A stretch of 50,926 nt of DNA from a bacterium (GCA_024277675.1 JAJRUS010000089.1:1-50926); one strand, 5' to 3'; shown: positions 16,109 to 25,734, counted from the stretch's first letter. Numbers and translations: made by a program. Notes: generated from the letters alone by a model not told the origin.

Positions 16109-16942
16109 TCAATTAACACAAAAATTCAAGCCAAAACGATTTTTCATCCCCCAACTGATTTTCTCTAAAAGGTTTGGCTGGTGCTCATATTGACGAAGTT
16201 CCAGATTTATAATGCCATCATAGCCTACTTTTTGTAGCATATTAATCACTTTATGCCAGTCAATTATGCCGGCACCCGGAATATAATGTAAATCAGAAAC
16301 TCCGTCATTGTCGGAAATATGTACCCCCATAATCCTTGCGCTACTGTTTAAAATGGCTTGCTCTACATCTTCGTTCAACTGAGCATGCCCTATATCCAGG
16401 CAAATCCCCAACCAATCGGCATCAAACGGCGCTATCAACTTTATCAGGTTGTTGGTAGTAGATAACGGGGTAGCGATATTCTCCAGCGCTAATTTTACTT
16501 CGTGTTTTTGCAACAAGGGGAGTAGCTGCCCTAAACTCTGACTTAAGTTGGCTAAGCTGGCTTTAGAGAAATCATCCTTAAGATCGCCGGCGTGGGCTAC
16601 CAGTAACTTAGCCCCCAAAATGTCCATAATATCCAGCACCTTTTGCATATGGATAAGCGCCGCTTTACGTGCTTCAGGGTCAGCAGCCGCCAGCGAGAGG
16701 CGCTGACCTTGTTTAAAATCGCTTACATGGGTATAGAAGGGGGCATGTACCGAGCATATCTCAATTTCCAGCTTGGCGGCGGCGTCTGCCAGTTGCTTTA
16801 CTCTGTCGGGCTGCTGGTAGTCAAAATGGGGCCGCATACCCCATATCTCAAGTTTTACAAACCCCAGACTGCGGATAAGCTCGAGCAACTTCTCATCCAA
16901 TGGTTGATATACAAATAGATGCGTAGATAAACCAAGTTCCAT
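16109..16942 (-). CDS. sugar phosphate isomerase/epimerase-like TIM barrel
   Basis: A 277-aa protein of the AP-endonuclease-2/xylose-isomerase-like TIM-barrel family. Metal and substrate motifs are visible: LEIWGMRPHF, CSVHAPF, VAHAGD, LALENI (Glu), ICLDIGHAQL (Asp, His), MGVHISDND and a late LELR (Glu). Members isomerise or epimerise sugars or inositols, or act as endonuclease IV; the lack of the full endonuclease IV His set favours an epimerase. It is 93 nt upstream of the NtrC-family gene on the same strand, so the two may be cotranscribed. The RBS is weak. Substrate unknown. Confidence 0.87.
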   Translation of the reverse strand: MELGLSTHLFVYQPLDEKLLELIRSLGFVKLEIWGMRPHFDYQQPDRVKQLADAAAKLEIEICSVHAPFYTHVSDFKQGQRLSLAAADPEARKAALIHMQKVLDIMDILGAKLLVAHAGDLKDDFSKASLANLSQSLGQLLPLLQKHEVKLALENIATPLSTTNNLIKLIAPFDADWLGICLDIGHAQLNEDVEQAILNSSARIMGVHISDNDGVSDLHYIPGAGIIDWHKVINMLQKVGYDGIINLELRQYEHQPNLLEKISWGMKNRFGLNFCVN

Positions 16943-17004
16943 GTTTTAGTCCGCATTAGTAGATGATTCAGCGATATTCATAGTTACAATATGTTATATA
17001 CAAC

Positions 17005-17040
17005 AAAAAAGCCCCTGATTAAATTAACCAGGGGCTTTTT
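17005..17040 (-). terminator. bidirectional intrinsic terminator
   Basis: GCCCCTG (17011-17017) and CAGGGGC (17029-17035) form a 7-bp stem, extended by A6 on one side and T5 on the other, so it can end transcripts in both directions. It lies 25 bp past the stop of the minus-strand outer-membrane gene and is the clearest terminator in the window. Confidence 0.85.
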
Positions 17041-17064
17041 GGGACTGCTTTAGCTTGGCTCAGG

Positions 17065-18984
17065 TTAGAATGCCAAGGTAGCTCCGACAAATAGAATATC
17101 GGTAGATACTCCTTCGCGGAGGGTAGGGGTGATAGTATCATGGGCATCAGAATCAGTACGACGCCACATAGCATCCACATTCAAGTTCTCAGTAACCTGA
17201 TAACCCAGACCTACGTTGTAGATAACATAGCTGTATGTATCATTGTCACTAAGTTTAAAAGCGTCTATGTTGGTGTCGTTGTCATAGGCAGCCCCGTCCT
17301 TATCTATAGGAGTAAAAACCTGATCTCCATTCTCATAGGTTTTTACAATCGACTCATTGGCCAAATCTCTGACACTGGATCTTACATCCATATCCCAGTC
17401 ACCATATACATATTCAGCGCCTAAGCGCCCTACCAGACGCTCAGTGATGTTGAACTCGGTGGATACCGGAAATCTCCAGGTTTCCTGATCGATCTCGTAA
17501 TCCGTCTCCCGTGTACCGGAAGCAGAACTGACTTTAGTAAAACTGTCACTGGTCGTCAGAGTATTGTCATCATAAACGACGGTTTCGTTGAAGGTATAGT
17601 TACCTTTATAATCGCCGTCTTCTCCGAAGTTGTTATAAACAACACCCAAGCCAAACTGCACTTTGGGGAAGGTCAAGCGCATTTCACCGCGAACATTAAA
17701 TTCATCATTATTGATATCACCGTCCAGGTCCCAATTATCTACTGAATCAAGGCTGGCGGTCTGGGTTACACCATCTCCGGCTACTCTTCCGCTTTCGTCT
17801 ACGTTTCTTACCGTGCTGCCCTCTAACTTATCGTCATAACTACCAATACGATAGGCTACATCAAGACCGAAAGCTATGGTCGGATTCAGCTCGAAGATAT
17901 TCTCAGTGTAAACGCTGTACTTATCACCCTCGCGATTTCCCCAACCACAGAATGGGAAGAAGGCATCGCCGGAAGTGGTTTCGATATCCGTACCGCTATA
18001 GGTACTGTAAAGCTGGTTGTTAGGTAATGCGCCACCACCAATTATGCGGCGGAAAGGACCGGCATTGCCAACGGTAGTGTTAGCGGCACCATTATCGTTT
18101 GTTTCACGATCCCAGAAACCATTATTGCCATCAGAGATTTTCCAGGAAACACCCAGTAAACTATCCAATGGAGATGCATTATAGCGAGCTTCTACCGCGA
18201 ACTTATGAGACTCGTATTCCCAATCTGAGTTTTCATTATAATTATCAAACTCCGAATAGGAATTACCAGGAGTGGTCTCCGCAGTAGTATCGGCCAACTC
18301 CAGGGCAGGAGCGCTGCGGTCGGCATCGCCTTCTATCGAACCATAGGTATAGCTTACACCCACGGAGATGGGAGTATTGGCGATGGGAAGACCATAGCCT
18401 AAGTACAAATTCCAGGCTTCGTCTTTATTGGTATCGAAATTACCGCCGCTACTAAGATCCATAGCATCCAGGCTGCCATTGTAGGGATCTAAATCAGTGT
18501 ACTGGGTAGATGAGTATTCATCGCCTTCTAAGTTTCCTTCATTAAAACCATCGGCGCTTTCCCAGTCCCTGTTGTACCTATTGTCTACAGACAGCGGATT
18601 CAAATAGGCTTTGCCACAGTTCACACAATCTAAGGCCACCCCATTGCCCTCGCTTTTCCGATAGTCAAACAGGACGCCTACATTACCCAAGCCATTAGGA
18701 ATAGGAATGATGCCGCCGATTTGGTAAGCATCCTGCCCAGCCTGGTTGGTAAGGTTGGTGAACAGCCGATAGCCGGTAAAACCCTCTACCAGTTTGTGGC
18801 CTTCAGCTAAGGTACTGTCCTGACCCGCCAGTTTGGCCGGCATCAGCATGTAGTCAAACTCGTTTTCGTAAAAAGTGAAGGTGTTTTCACTCTTGATCGA
18901 CAGGCCTTCAAAGGCGTAAGCCGCTGACCCTATTAAGGCGATCCCGGTGACCGCTACCATTAGGGACTTTAAATATTTTCTCAT
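17065..18984 (-). CDS. outer-membrane beta-barrel protein, 639 aa
   Basis: A secreted protein with a signal peptide (MRKYLKSLMVAVTGIALIGSAAYA) and a body rich in alternating hydrophobic/polar strands, Asp, Asn, Gly and aromatics. It ends in ATLAF, the terminal Phe that the BAM machinery recognises. Strand-like pairs such as FAVEARYNASPLDSLLGVSWKIS and YRIGSYDDKLEG are spread along the length. A CVNCG motif near residue 120 is unusual and may form a disulfide or bind metal in a loop. ATG 18984 is chosen over upstream codons because AAGGAG is seven bases before it. It may be a porin-like channel or structural OMP; I do not recognise a named family. Confidence 0.82.
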   Translation of the reverse strand: MRKYLKSLMVAVTGIALIGSAAYAFEGLSIKSENTFTFYENEFDYMLMPAKLAGQDSTLAEGHKLVEGFTGYRLFTNLTNQAGQDAYQIGGIIPIPNGLGNVGVLFDYRKSEGNGVALDCVNCGKAYLNPLSVDNRYNRDWESADGFNEGNLEGDEYSSTQYTDLDPYNGSLDAMDLSSGGNFDTNKDEAWNLYLGYGLPIANTPISVGVSYTYGSIEGDADRSAPALELADTTAETTPGNSYSEFDNYNENSDWEYESHKFAVEARYNASPLDSLLGVSWKISDGNNGFWDRETNDNGAANTTVGNAGPFRRIIGGGALPNNQLYSTYSGTDIETTSGDAFFPFCGWGNREGDKYSVYTENIFELNPTIAFGLDVAYRIGSYDDKLEGSTVRNVDESGRVAGDGVTQTASLDSVDNWDLDGDINNDEFNVRGEMRLTFPKVQFGLGVVYNNFGEDGDYKGNYTFNETVVYDDNTLTTSDSFTKVSSASGTRETDYEIDQETWRFPVSTEFNITERLVGRLGAEYVYGDWDMDVRSSVRDLANESIVKTYENGDQVFTPIDKDGAAYDNDTNIDAFKLSDNDTYSYVIYNVGLGYQVTENLNVDAMWRRTDSDAHDTITPTLREGVSTDILFVGATLAF

Positions 18985-19300
18985 TTGTTTACTCCTTGTT
19001 AAAAGCATTTACTCTACTTAACTTAAAATTACTCTTAAAAACAAATTTTATCAATTTCTATTTTCCCACTCATCACCTCCTCAGAACAGTAGGATTGTTT
19101 CTTGATAAGGCTTATAGGTCAACCAACTAATTACTACACGCCAATTACCTCCTTTAAAAGAGTTATAAATTACTGGCTCCCAAAATTATACTGACCCCCA
19201 ATTTACTAGCCCCCAATTTATCTGGGAACCCTGAAGGAGAGAAACCGATTCCCATTTTTCAAGGCGCCCATCTGCCTTTAAACCCCTATCGGGGGATAGC
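18985..19300. other. intergenic region between two outer-membrane genes
   Basis: No gene seen. It holds a minus-strand promoter candidate (19026-19054), the 17-bp motif shared with 13882-13898, three near-direct copies of CCCAAnnTTA (19179, 19197, 19212), and a short CCCCTATCGGGG-type hairpin just past the stop of the next gene (near 19283-19296) that could be a weak terminator. The direct copies might be regulator sites. Confidence 0.4.
19026..19054 (-). promoter_or_regulatory. promoter candidate for the 639-aa outer-membrane gene
   Basis: On the minus strand TTGATA (19054-19049), a 17-bp spacer and TAATTT (19031-19026). The -35 is good, the -10 weak. Confidence 0.35.
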
Positions 19301-20662
19301 CTAGAAGTGATAAATCAATTTATGGCTCAAGAACCATAAATCCTCTGCATTTATATCTTCAGCAGCTATGCCATCGTCAACAGAGTTAAAGCCGCCCGCC
19401 TCCACACCCCATACATCATTATCAGTAAACATGTAGGCCGCTTCAATCTCGTAAGTTAACTGGTCATAAACATTATAAGCTACATCCAAATCAACTTCAG
19501 TCCCGATAAAATCACCATTTCCAGCGCCAGTTGCTTTTGCCTGTTTTTCCAGCCAATAACCCTGGGTAGAAACCCCCACTTTCAAGACCTCGGTCGGAAC
19601 CGCTTCTGCATAAAGTTTACCACTGACTAAATTAGACACCACATTGCCGGTAATATCCAATAAGTACAAGTTGTCCCAATTCACCACACAGGCATCTTCA
19701 GGATCGGTGGGTAAAATGGGCCTGAAGGCTTTACTATCCTCATCACCAATAACATTATTATTGTTACCGGTGGCATACAGACCGGCTATTCCCAGCTTAA
19801 CCGGTTGCAGATTAGCCCCGACATCCAGATAGGCCAGCCAGCCGGCCGCATCTAAATCCTTTCCTGAATCACGGTCATAGTCAGCCCCGTAATGGTCAGC
19901 CTCAAAGGCCACCACAAACGGGTCTATTGCAATATCGGCCGTCATGCCAAGCCAATACGCATCATATTTATCATAGACCGTAGCATCGAATGAGTCATAG
20001 CCAACTTCCTCTAAGCCACTGCCCCGAGTCAGGCCATAGACTCCAAATACCCCCGCTGAACCGATATCCCGCAACATAGTGTTTACAAACAAACCATAAT
20101 AATCCACATCGCCGCTATCTTTCAAGCCACCTTCCGCCGCTTTGAGGGTAAAAAGCCCTGTTTTTACCGGATCGATATCAGCGCTGATTAATAATGCCGC
20201 CGCAGTTTCATCAAACACAAAACCATGCCCCAACGTCAATTGCATCAAGCCCAATTTAACATTTAGCGGAACCGCCGGGACATCAGCATCAATATATAAT
20301 TGCCTGGTTTCCAGGTTCACCGCATCCGTACCCAAGCTACCGCCATCCCGGTCATCTCTGCGGTTTTCGGCCGCATCATCCGTACCGCCCCAGGTTATGT
20401 CGCCAATTTCCAACTGATATACGCCTTTAAGATTATCACTGGCCATAAAATCTACCTGCAACCGCATTCTGGTATCCCATAAGCTGGCGGTTCGATCGTT
20501 AATTCCGGCGCCGTTATTATCCTTGTCTTGTCCTGTCTCATCGAACAGCTCGCCCCGAACCCTAAGCTCACCATCGAATTTAGTTTCTGTAGCCATTGCA
20601 GACATATTCATTAGATTAATCCCCATGAATGCAACAAATAGCGCCAAATAACTTTTTCTCAC
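19301..20662 (-). CDS. outer-membrane porin-like beta-barrel, about 453 aa
   Basis: A signal peptide (RKSYLALFVAFMGINLMNMSAMA) is followed by a barrel pattern starting FDGELRVRGELFDETG and DTRMRLQVDFMASDNLKGVYQLEIGD, with the acidic loops typical of alginate-export/porin-like families. The protein ends LIYHF, with terminal Phe. Conserved-looking stretches include LPLNVKLGLMQLTLGHGFVFDE, which resembles the LGRQ-type strand of such porins. GTG 20662 is a guess placing a short positively charged n-region before the signal; TTG 20683 is also possible. A strong promoter candidate with a long leader lies upstream. Likely a channel for small solutes; the substrate is not readable from sequence. Confidence 0.78.
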   Translation of the reverse strand: MRKSYLALFVAFMGINLMNMSAMATETKFDGELRVRGELFDETGQDKDNNGAGINDRTASLWDTRMRLQVDFMASDNLKGVYQLEIGDITWGGTDDAAENRRDDRDGGSLGTDAVNLETRQLYIDADVPAVPLNVKLGLMQLTLGHGFVFDETAAALLISADIDPVKTGLFTLKAAEGGLKDSGDVDYYGLFVNTMLRDIGSAGVFGVYGLTRGSGLEEVGYDSFDATVYDKYDAYWLGMTADIAIDPFVVAFEADHYGADYDRDSGKDLDAAGWLAYLDVGANLQPVKLGIAGLYATGNNNNVIGDEDSKAFRPILPTDPEDACVVNWDNLYLLDITGNVVSNLVSGKLYAEAVPTEVLKVGVSTQGYWLEKQAKATGAGNGDFIGTEVDLDVAYNVYDQLTYEIEAAYMFTDNDVWGVEAGGFNSVDDGIAAEDINAEDLWFLSHKLIYHF

Positions 20663-20683
20663 CCAAACCACTCTATCCCTCAA

Positions 20684-21042
20684 GGAAAAGCACTTACTAA
20701 TTTCTTTTAAAAAGCAAATATCAAGCCTTAAATTCCGACCATGCTACTTGTTCCACGCTTAACACTGGCTTAGACTATCATCCCCCTAATCCACATTCAA
20801 GCTGTCCGGCATGCCTATATTTCAACTATTACCTCTCTAATGCCTGTCGTTTAGAACACACACCAACCAAGGCATTTAATTGACCATTTCTAACATAGCG
20901 AGATTTATTTGTCAAGGTTTTTTTGCTTTTTCAAGAAAAGATTTGCGGTTATTTTGAAAATACATAACAATTACAAGCTGATAACCTTAAATAACCACCC
21001 CTGCTTTTAGGCTGATACCTTGCCAATGCTAAAGCTAACTAG
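20684..21042. other. 359-bp intergenic region, long leader of the porin-like gene
   Basis: No gene seen. A minus-strand promoter (20887-20915) would give the porin-like gene a 5' leader of about 200 nt, unusually long for this window. The leader contains GGCATGCC and purine-rich stretches, but I could not match it to a known riboswitch. The remainder (20920-21042) follows the stop of the FG-GAP gene. Confidence 0.4.
20887..20915 (-). promoter_or_regulatory. sigma-70 promoter of the porin-like gene
   Basis: On the minus strand TTGACA (20915-20910), a 17-bp spacer and TAGAAA (20892-20887). Confidence 0.5.
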
Positions 21043-22896
21043 TTATAATTTATAAAGAATAATGACGCTTTGCTCCTGACTGAACAATTGCCCGGTATCT
21101 TTTTTAACCACCAGCGCCATAATTAAATCATTCCGTTTATCGTTATCCAGATCAGCAACTGCAAAGTCAGCTACATAGGCATCAAACTTCTTGGTTTGCC
21201 AGTTTTCCCCATAGCCGATGCCATCCCATTCCAAATTTACCACCCGACCCTGGGTATAGCTTGGAATATTCGGAAACAAATAACCGGCGGCCGGAATATT
21301 CTTGCATATTAAAATCTCGTTGGTGCCATTGCCGTCTATATCTTTAATAAATATTCTACCCCGTACTTTAACCCTGTTGGGCTTTTGTACCTGGGTGTTG
21401 ACCGAAAACACATTGTGCGGGGTATGTTGGAAATAAAGCTTATATCCCCCGTAGTGTTCAGTGCTTTTCCATTGCAGCCTGGCATCCGGCGAATAAACCC
21501 TTAAGCGATCAAAGTCATCTATTTGTATAACCTCCGGTTGGCCGTCATTATCTACATCCCCGACGGCAAAGCCATAAATAGATACGCCGGGCGGTACTTT
21601 CAACTTTCGGTCACTGGTATATTCCCCGGATTTCCACTCCAGATAACTTATGTCCCCATAAAAGGCTTGAGAAACACCCATACGTTGGCCCACCAGCCGG
21701 CGACCACCCTGTAAATTCAATACCCGCAGGAAATATTTCAAACCATCCCCAATCTTTTTATATTTTCCATTATGGTATTCCAATACATAAGAGCGCAATT
21801 GTGTCTGGGTGAGGGTGGTGACAAAGATTTCGGCAGCGCCGTTACGGTTGATGTCGGCCACATCTATGCTTAAGTGATCGTATTTCGTCCTGGGTTCGCT
21901 CCACAACTTGACCAACCGGGACCCATTGAGATAGAAAACGGTTACTTGTTTCCCATCAGTAACTGCAATTTCATTCCGGTCATTTCCGGTTATATCTCCT
22001 ACCGCCAGCGAGCGAATACTCATGTTCAACCTTTTGCTTCTAAAAACATCCCGGCCCCGGCTTAAATCAAGCTTTTCCCCTTTGGGTTCAGGCAGAAAAG
22101 GCAAAGCGGGCTTACTCCAGGCATATCCGGGAGTAACATCCTTCAACACCACACTGGTTTTGGAAATAGGGGCCCCGGTATAGGCCGAAATTAATTTAGC
22201 TTCAAGGATCAGCTTATTATCAATCTCCCTTAATTGAGTAGCTACTATCCCCCTGATGCCCAGCATTTGCCCCAATTTTTTGGCAATCGAATTGTCGGCC
22301 AATTGTTTATAATCGGTTATATGAAGCTTATCCAATACTGTAATCAACTCGCCCATCTGAACGATTTCAAAACGATTGGTTTCCTCCAGCTTATCAATCA
22401 AGCGGTAGGTAAGGCTTTCCTCATCTATACCTTTAGTGCTTAAGTTTATAACCTGAAACACGGCCAATTTTATTTTAGTAGCTGTAATCCGGGCTTTATC
22501 CCCTCGTTTAATAGTCGTTCCGGACGCGGCTGAAATTATTTTCCCTTCGGCATAATTTTCCTTTATACTGACTATCCTCAGACTGCCCAAAGGTTCTTCA
22601 AAACGTCCCAATGTCTTGCCGGTCACCGGATGAGTAAACTCTTCCCCCTCCCTGAACAGATGCAGCTCCATGCCCAGCCTGATTTTACCGGCGGGATCCT
22701 TTTCTAAAATGACCTTATCCTTATCCACCGAGATTACATATAACTCGAGTACCGGGAAACTTGAACGTACCTGGGACACAATTTCTTTTATGCCCTGCTC
22801 CGGTCCCTGGATGCCGGCCAATGTAAAGGAGGCCTCAGTTAATGCCAGGAGGCTGGTTATTACCAACAGTATAAAGAATTGCTCAATGGATTTCAT
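21043..22896 (-). CDS. exported protein with CsgG-like domain and FG-GAP/VCBS repeats
   Basis: A 617-aa secreted protein. After a signal segment (FFILLVITSLLALTEA), residues about 50-140 form a small beta domain (VISVDKDKVILEKD, GMELHLFREGEE). Residues about 145-265 look CsgG-like (KIKLAVFQVINLS, RFEIVQMGELITVLDKL, LGIRGIVATQLREIDNKLILEAKLISAYTG). The rest is a beta-propeller of FG-GAP/VCBS-type repeats with calcium-like loops: GDITGNDRNEIAV, ADINRNGAAEIFV, GDVDNDGQPEVIQ, KDIDGNGTNEILI, ADLDNDKRNDLIM. It probably acts in the periplasm or at the cell surface. Same strand as the two outer-membrane genes. ATG 22896 is chosen because it gives a normal signal peptide. No named family recognised. 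Confidence 0.8.
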   Translation of the reverse strand: MKSIEQFFILLVITSLLALTEASFTLAGIQGPEQGIKEIVSQVRSSFPVLELYVISVDKDKVILEKDPAGKIRLGMELHLFREGEEFTHPVTGKTLGRFEEPLGSLRIVSIKENYAEGKIISAASGTTIKRGDKARITATKIKLAVFQVINLSTKGIDEESLTYRLIDKLEETNRFEIVQMGELITVLDKLHITDYKQLADNSIAKKLGQMLGIRGIVATQLREIDNKLILEAKLISAYTGAPISKTSVVLKDVTPGYAWSKPALPFLPEPKGEKLDLSRGRDVFRSKRLNMSIRSLAVGDITGNDRNEIAVTDGKQVTVFYLNGSRLVKLWSEPRTKYDHLSIDVADINRNGAAEIFVTTLTQTQLRSYVLEYHNGKYKKIGDGLKYFLRVLNLQGGRRLVGQRMGVSQAFYGDISYLEWKSGEYTSDRKLKVPPGVSIYGFAVGDVDNDGQPEVIQIDDFDRLRVYSPDARLQWKSTEHYGGYKLYFQHTPHNVFSVNTQVQKPNRVKVRGRIFIKDIDGNGTNEILICKNIPAAGYLFPNIPSYTQGRVVNLEWDGIGYGENWQTKKFDAYVADFAVADLDNDKRNDLIMALVVKKDTGQLFSQEQSVIILYKL

Positions 22897-22918
22897 ATGA
22901 TTGCGGATAAGCCAGAAT

Positions 22919-22949
22919 TTGGGCAACAGCCCTTTGGGCGACAGCCCCT
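22919..22949. repeat. two tandem small hairpins in the leader of the FG-GAP gene
   Basis: GGGCaacaGCCC, TTT, GGGCgacaGCCC: a 15-bp unit repeated twice, each with a 4-bp GC stem. It lies just upstream of the start codon region of the minus-strand gene. It may affect mRNA stability or translation, or be a slippage duplication. Confidence 0.4.
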
Positions 22950-23196
22950 TGAAAACCTAAAACCTGCTGGAATAGTATTTCATATATTATATGTTGTTGT
23001 CAATATATGAGGTAGCGGCCCTTCGGCAAACACAGTTATATTATTCCCTGAAACGTTAATATTATGTATATGTTGTCAGCCGGAGGTATCCCTATTTCTT
23101 AAATGTGCTTGACATAAATTGGAAACAATTTGCATTTTAGTTCCAACCTGCTAAAATCTTCTCACACAATAAACCAAGCAGCAGCATCGCAATAAA
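22950..23196. other. divergent intergenic region before the radical SAM gene
   Basis: TTGACA at 23109-23114 with an indistinct -10 near 23132 is the only plus-strand promoter candidate. TATATGTTGT recurs (22989 and 23070). No gene seen. Confidence 0.3.
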
Positions 23197-24618
23197 ATGG
23201 CTAAGCGCTTACTCCTGATAAACCCCTGGATTTACGATTTTACGGCTTACGACCTGTGGATTAAGCCATTAGGGCTACTCCAGCTTGCCGCTATCTTTAA
23301 GAAAAACGGCTATCAAATAAGCCTTATAGATTGTTTGGACCGATACCACCCGGAATTATTACGCCAAAGCCCCGCTAAAACCAGGAAATACGGTTGCGGT
23401 AAATACTTAAAACAAATAGTAGAAAAGCCAGCCCCGCTAAAAGACATTCCCAGGCTTTATGGCAGATATGGCCTGCCCCCGGATGTATTTTGCCGGGAAT
23501 TGAGCCGGACTGCTCCCCCGGCGGCGGTACTCATAACCTCCGGCATGACTTATTGGTATCCGGGGGTATTTGAGGTCATCCGCCTGACACGAAGGCAATT
23601 CCCCAAAACGCCCATCATACTGGGGGGTACTTACGCCACTCTGTGTACCGCACATGCCCAAAAATATTCAGGGGCGGATTTAGTGATTCCGGGAGCCGAC
23701 TTAGCTTGCATAATCCCGGCTATAACAAAAATTGCCGGCATGCCCTCAGCCGAAAGCGATCCCTGGATTCCCAGCACCTTAAATGAATTCCCCTATGCCG
23801 CTTATCATTTATTGAATAAAAACACATATATCTGTCTGCAAACCTCGCGCGGCTGCCCGTTTTCGTGTAATTATTGCGCTTCCAAGCTGTTATATCCGCA
23901 TTTTGAACAGCAAAAACCGGAACGGGTTATTGCCGAAATCGACCACTATTATCATAAATTAGGTATCGAAAATTTCGCTTTTTACGATGATGCCCTGCTA
24001 ACCAATGCAGAACATCACCTACACCCCATATTAGACGGCATAATTGAGCGTTTGATCAAAGTAAATTTTCACACCCCCAATGCACTGCATGCTAAACACA
24101 TAACCAGCGAATTAGCGCAAAAACTATATAAAGCAGGCTTCAAAAACTTAAGGCTGGGGCTGGAAACCGCCAACCCGGAGCGACAGCAGAAATCGGGAGG
24201 GAAAATAACCAATGCCGAATTAGAAACTGCGGTCAACAATTTAAGCGCGGCTGGTTACAAACAAACCGATATAGGGGTATACATTTTAATAGTACTGCCG
24301 GCAGAACCACCTGGAGAGATACTGGAAACCATAGCCTTGGTGCTTGACTGCGGGGCAAAGCCGATTATGACCGAGTATTCCCCCATTCCGGGGACTAAAC
24401 TCTGGCAAGAACACACAGCCTTATACAGCGCCGCCGCCGATGAACCCTTATTGCATAACAACTCATTATTGGGCTATTACCCCCAAAAAAGGCTGGATTT
24501 ACTGGAACTTAAACAATTGGTAAAAACCTTAAATTTTAGCTTGCAACCGGGGGCTGATTTATTTAATAATAGTGAATTGCCCGGACAATTTACTCCGGAC
24601 AATTTCGCTTCATCATGA
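23197..24618 (+). CDS. B12-binding-domain radical SAM protein
   Basis: A 473-aa radical SAM enzyme with an N-terminal cobalamin-binding-like Rossmann domain (about 1-190: LLLINPWIYDF, ISLIDCLDRYH, PIILGGTYAT, ADLVIPG). The cluster motif is CPFSCNYC (Cys220, Cys224, Cys227), followed by FAFYDDALL and RLGLETANPERQ barrel strands. Proteins of this class perform methylations or rearrangements on unactivated carbons; the substrate is not predictable. The N-terminal domain lacks an obvious DxHxxG, so cobalamin may bind without the lower His ligand. It stands 76 nt before the moxR gene and may not belong to the Bat operon, since moxR has its own strong RBS. Confidence 0.88.
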   Translation: MAKRLLLINPWIYDFTAYDLWIKPLGLLQLAAIFKKNGYQISLIDCLDRYHPELLRQSPAKTRKYGCGKYLKQIVEKPAPLKDIPRLYGRYGLPPDVFCRELSRTAPPAAVLITSGMTYWYPGVFEVIRLTRRQFPKTPIILGGTYATLCTAHAQKYSGADLVIPGADLACIIPAITKIAGMPSAESDPWIPSTLNEFPYAAYHLLNKNTYICLQTSRGCPFSCNYCASKLLYPHFEQQKPERVIAEIDHYYHKLGIENFAFYDDALLTNAEHHLHPILDGIIERLIKVNFHTPNALHAKHITSELAQKLYKAGFKNLRLGLETANPERQQKSGGKITNAELETAVNNLSAAGYKQTDIGVYILIVLPAEPPGEILETIALVLDCGAKPIMTEYSPIPGTKLWQEHTALYSAAADEPLLHNNSLLGYYPQKRLDLLELKQLVKTLNFSLQPGADLFNNSELPGQFTPDNFASS

Positions 24619-24694
24619 TGGGACAACCGGAATTCGAGGTTTAAAACCATAAGCCACAGAATTTCAGTCAATCAATATAAAACAGGAGGAAGTT

Positions 24695-25684
24695 ATGGGG
24701 GCTGATATAGAAGCCATTACCGAAAAGGTAAAGCAACAAAGCACTTTTATCCAAAAGCTGTTATGTGAGATGGACAAGATAATGGTAGGCCAGCGCTATC
24801 TGATCGAGCGCTTGATAATCGGCCTGTTGGCCGACGGACATGTACTGGTGGAAGGAGTACCGGGGCTGGCTAAAACCACCGCCGTAAAGGCGCTGGCTTC
24901 GGCCATCAAGGCTAAGTTCCAGCGCATTCAATTCACTCCCGACCTGCTGCCGGCCGATCTGGTGGGTACTCAGATATATATCCCTAAAATTTCAGAATTT
25001 ACGGTTAAAAAAGGCCCCATATTCGCCAATATAATCCTGGCGGATGAGATCAACCGGGCGCCGGCCAAGGTACAAAGCGCACTGCTTGAAGCCATGCAGG
25101 AAAAGCAGGTAACTATCGGCGAAGAAACCTTTCCGCTTAAGGAGCCCTTCCTGGTTATGGCCACCCAGAACCCCATTGAGCAGGAGGGCACCTATCCGTT
25201 ACCGGAAGCCCAGGTCGACCGCTTCATGTTCAAGCTAAGAGTAACCTATCCCAATAAACAAGAAGAGCGCGAAATCATGACCCGCATAGCAGCCCGGCAT
25301 AAAGTCGAGATATTACCGGTTATCGACCCCGCCGAAATTATTCAAACCCGGCAGGTGGTGGATCAGATATATTTAGATAGAAAAATTGAAGATTACATCG
25401 TGGATTTGGTATTTGCCACCCGCGAACCGCAAACCTATAAGCTGGATGGATTGGAACGCTTCATCGAATACGGCGCCTCTCCCAGGGCTACGATCTATAT
25501 TAACCAGGCGGCAAAAGCCCAGGCATTCATCCAGGGCCGGGGCTATGTTACTCCCCACGACATCAAGACCGTCGGCCGGGATATTCTGCGCCACCGCTTA
25601 ATCCTGACTTACGAGGCCGAGGCTGAGGATATCACCAGCGACGATGTTATCACCCGAATATTTGACAAGATTGATGTGCCTTAG
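24695..25684 (+). CDS. MoxR-type AAA+ ATPase
   Basis: A 329-aa MoxR family AAA+ chaperone-like ATPase. Walker A is GVPGLAKT (54-61), Walker B is LADEINRAP, sensor 1 is MATQNPIEQEGTYPLPEAQ, and the C-terminal lid contains ASPRATI. MoxR proteins usually act with von Willebrand factor A (VWA) proteins to mature or assemble complexes. Here the gene opens the classic aerotolerance-type cluster (moxR, DUF58, small membrane protein, batA, batB, batC, batD, batE). A strong AGGAGG precedes ATG 24695. Confidence 0.96.
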   Translation: MGADIEAITEKVKQQSTFIQKLLCEMDKIMVGQRYLIERLIIGLLADGHVLVEGVPGLAKTTAVKALASAIKAKFQRIQFTPDLLPADLVGTQIYIPKISEFTVKKGPIFANIILADEINRAPAKVQSALLEAMQEKQVTIGEETFPLKEPFLVMATQNPIEQEGTYPLPEAQVDRFMFKLRVTYPNKQEEREIMTRIAARHKVEILPVIDPAEIIQTRQVVDQIYLDRKIEDYIVDLVFATREPQTYKLDGLERFIEYGASPRATIYINQAAKAQAFIQGRGYVTPHDIKTVGRDILRHRLILTYEAEAEDITSDDVITRIFDKIDVP

Positions 25685-25734
25685 CCGGCACAACTTGCTG
25701 CTTGCTAATTTAAAAAAGGAACCCGGTTCCCCCC

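Noticed and set aside
22980-23010. TTGACA and TATAAT on the minus strand upstream of the FG-GAP gene
   Set aside because: The spacer is about 6 bp, so they cannot act as one promoter.
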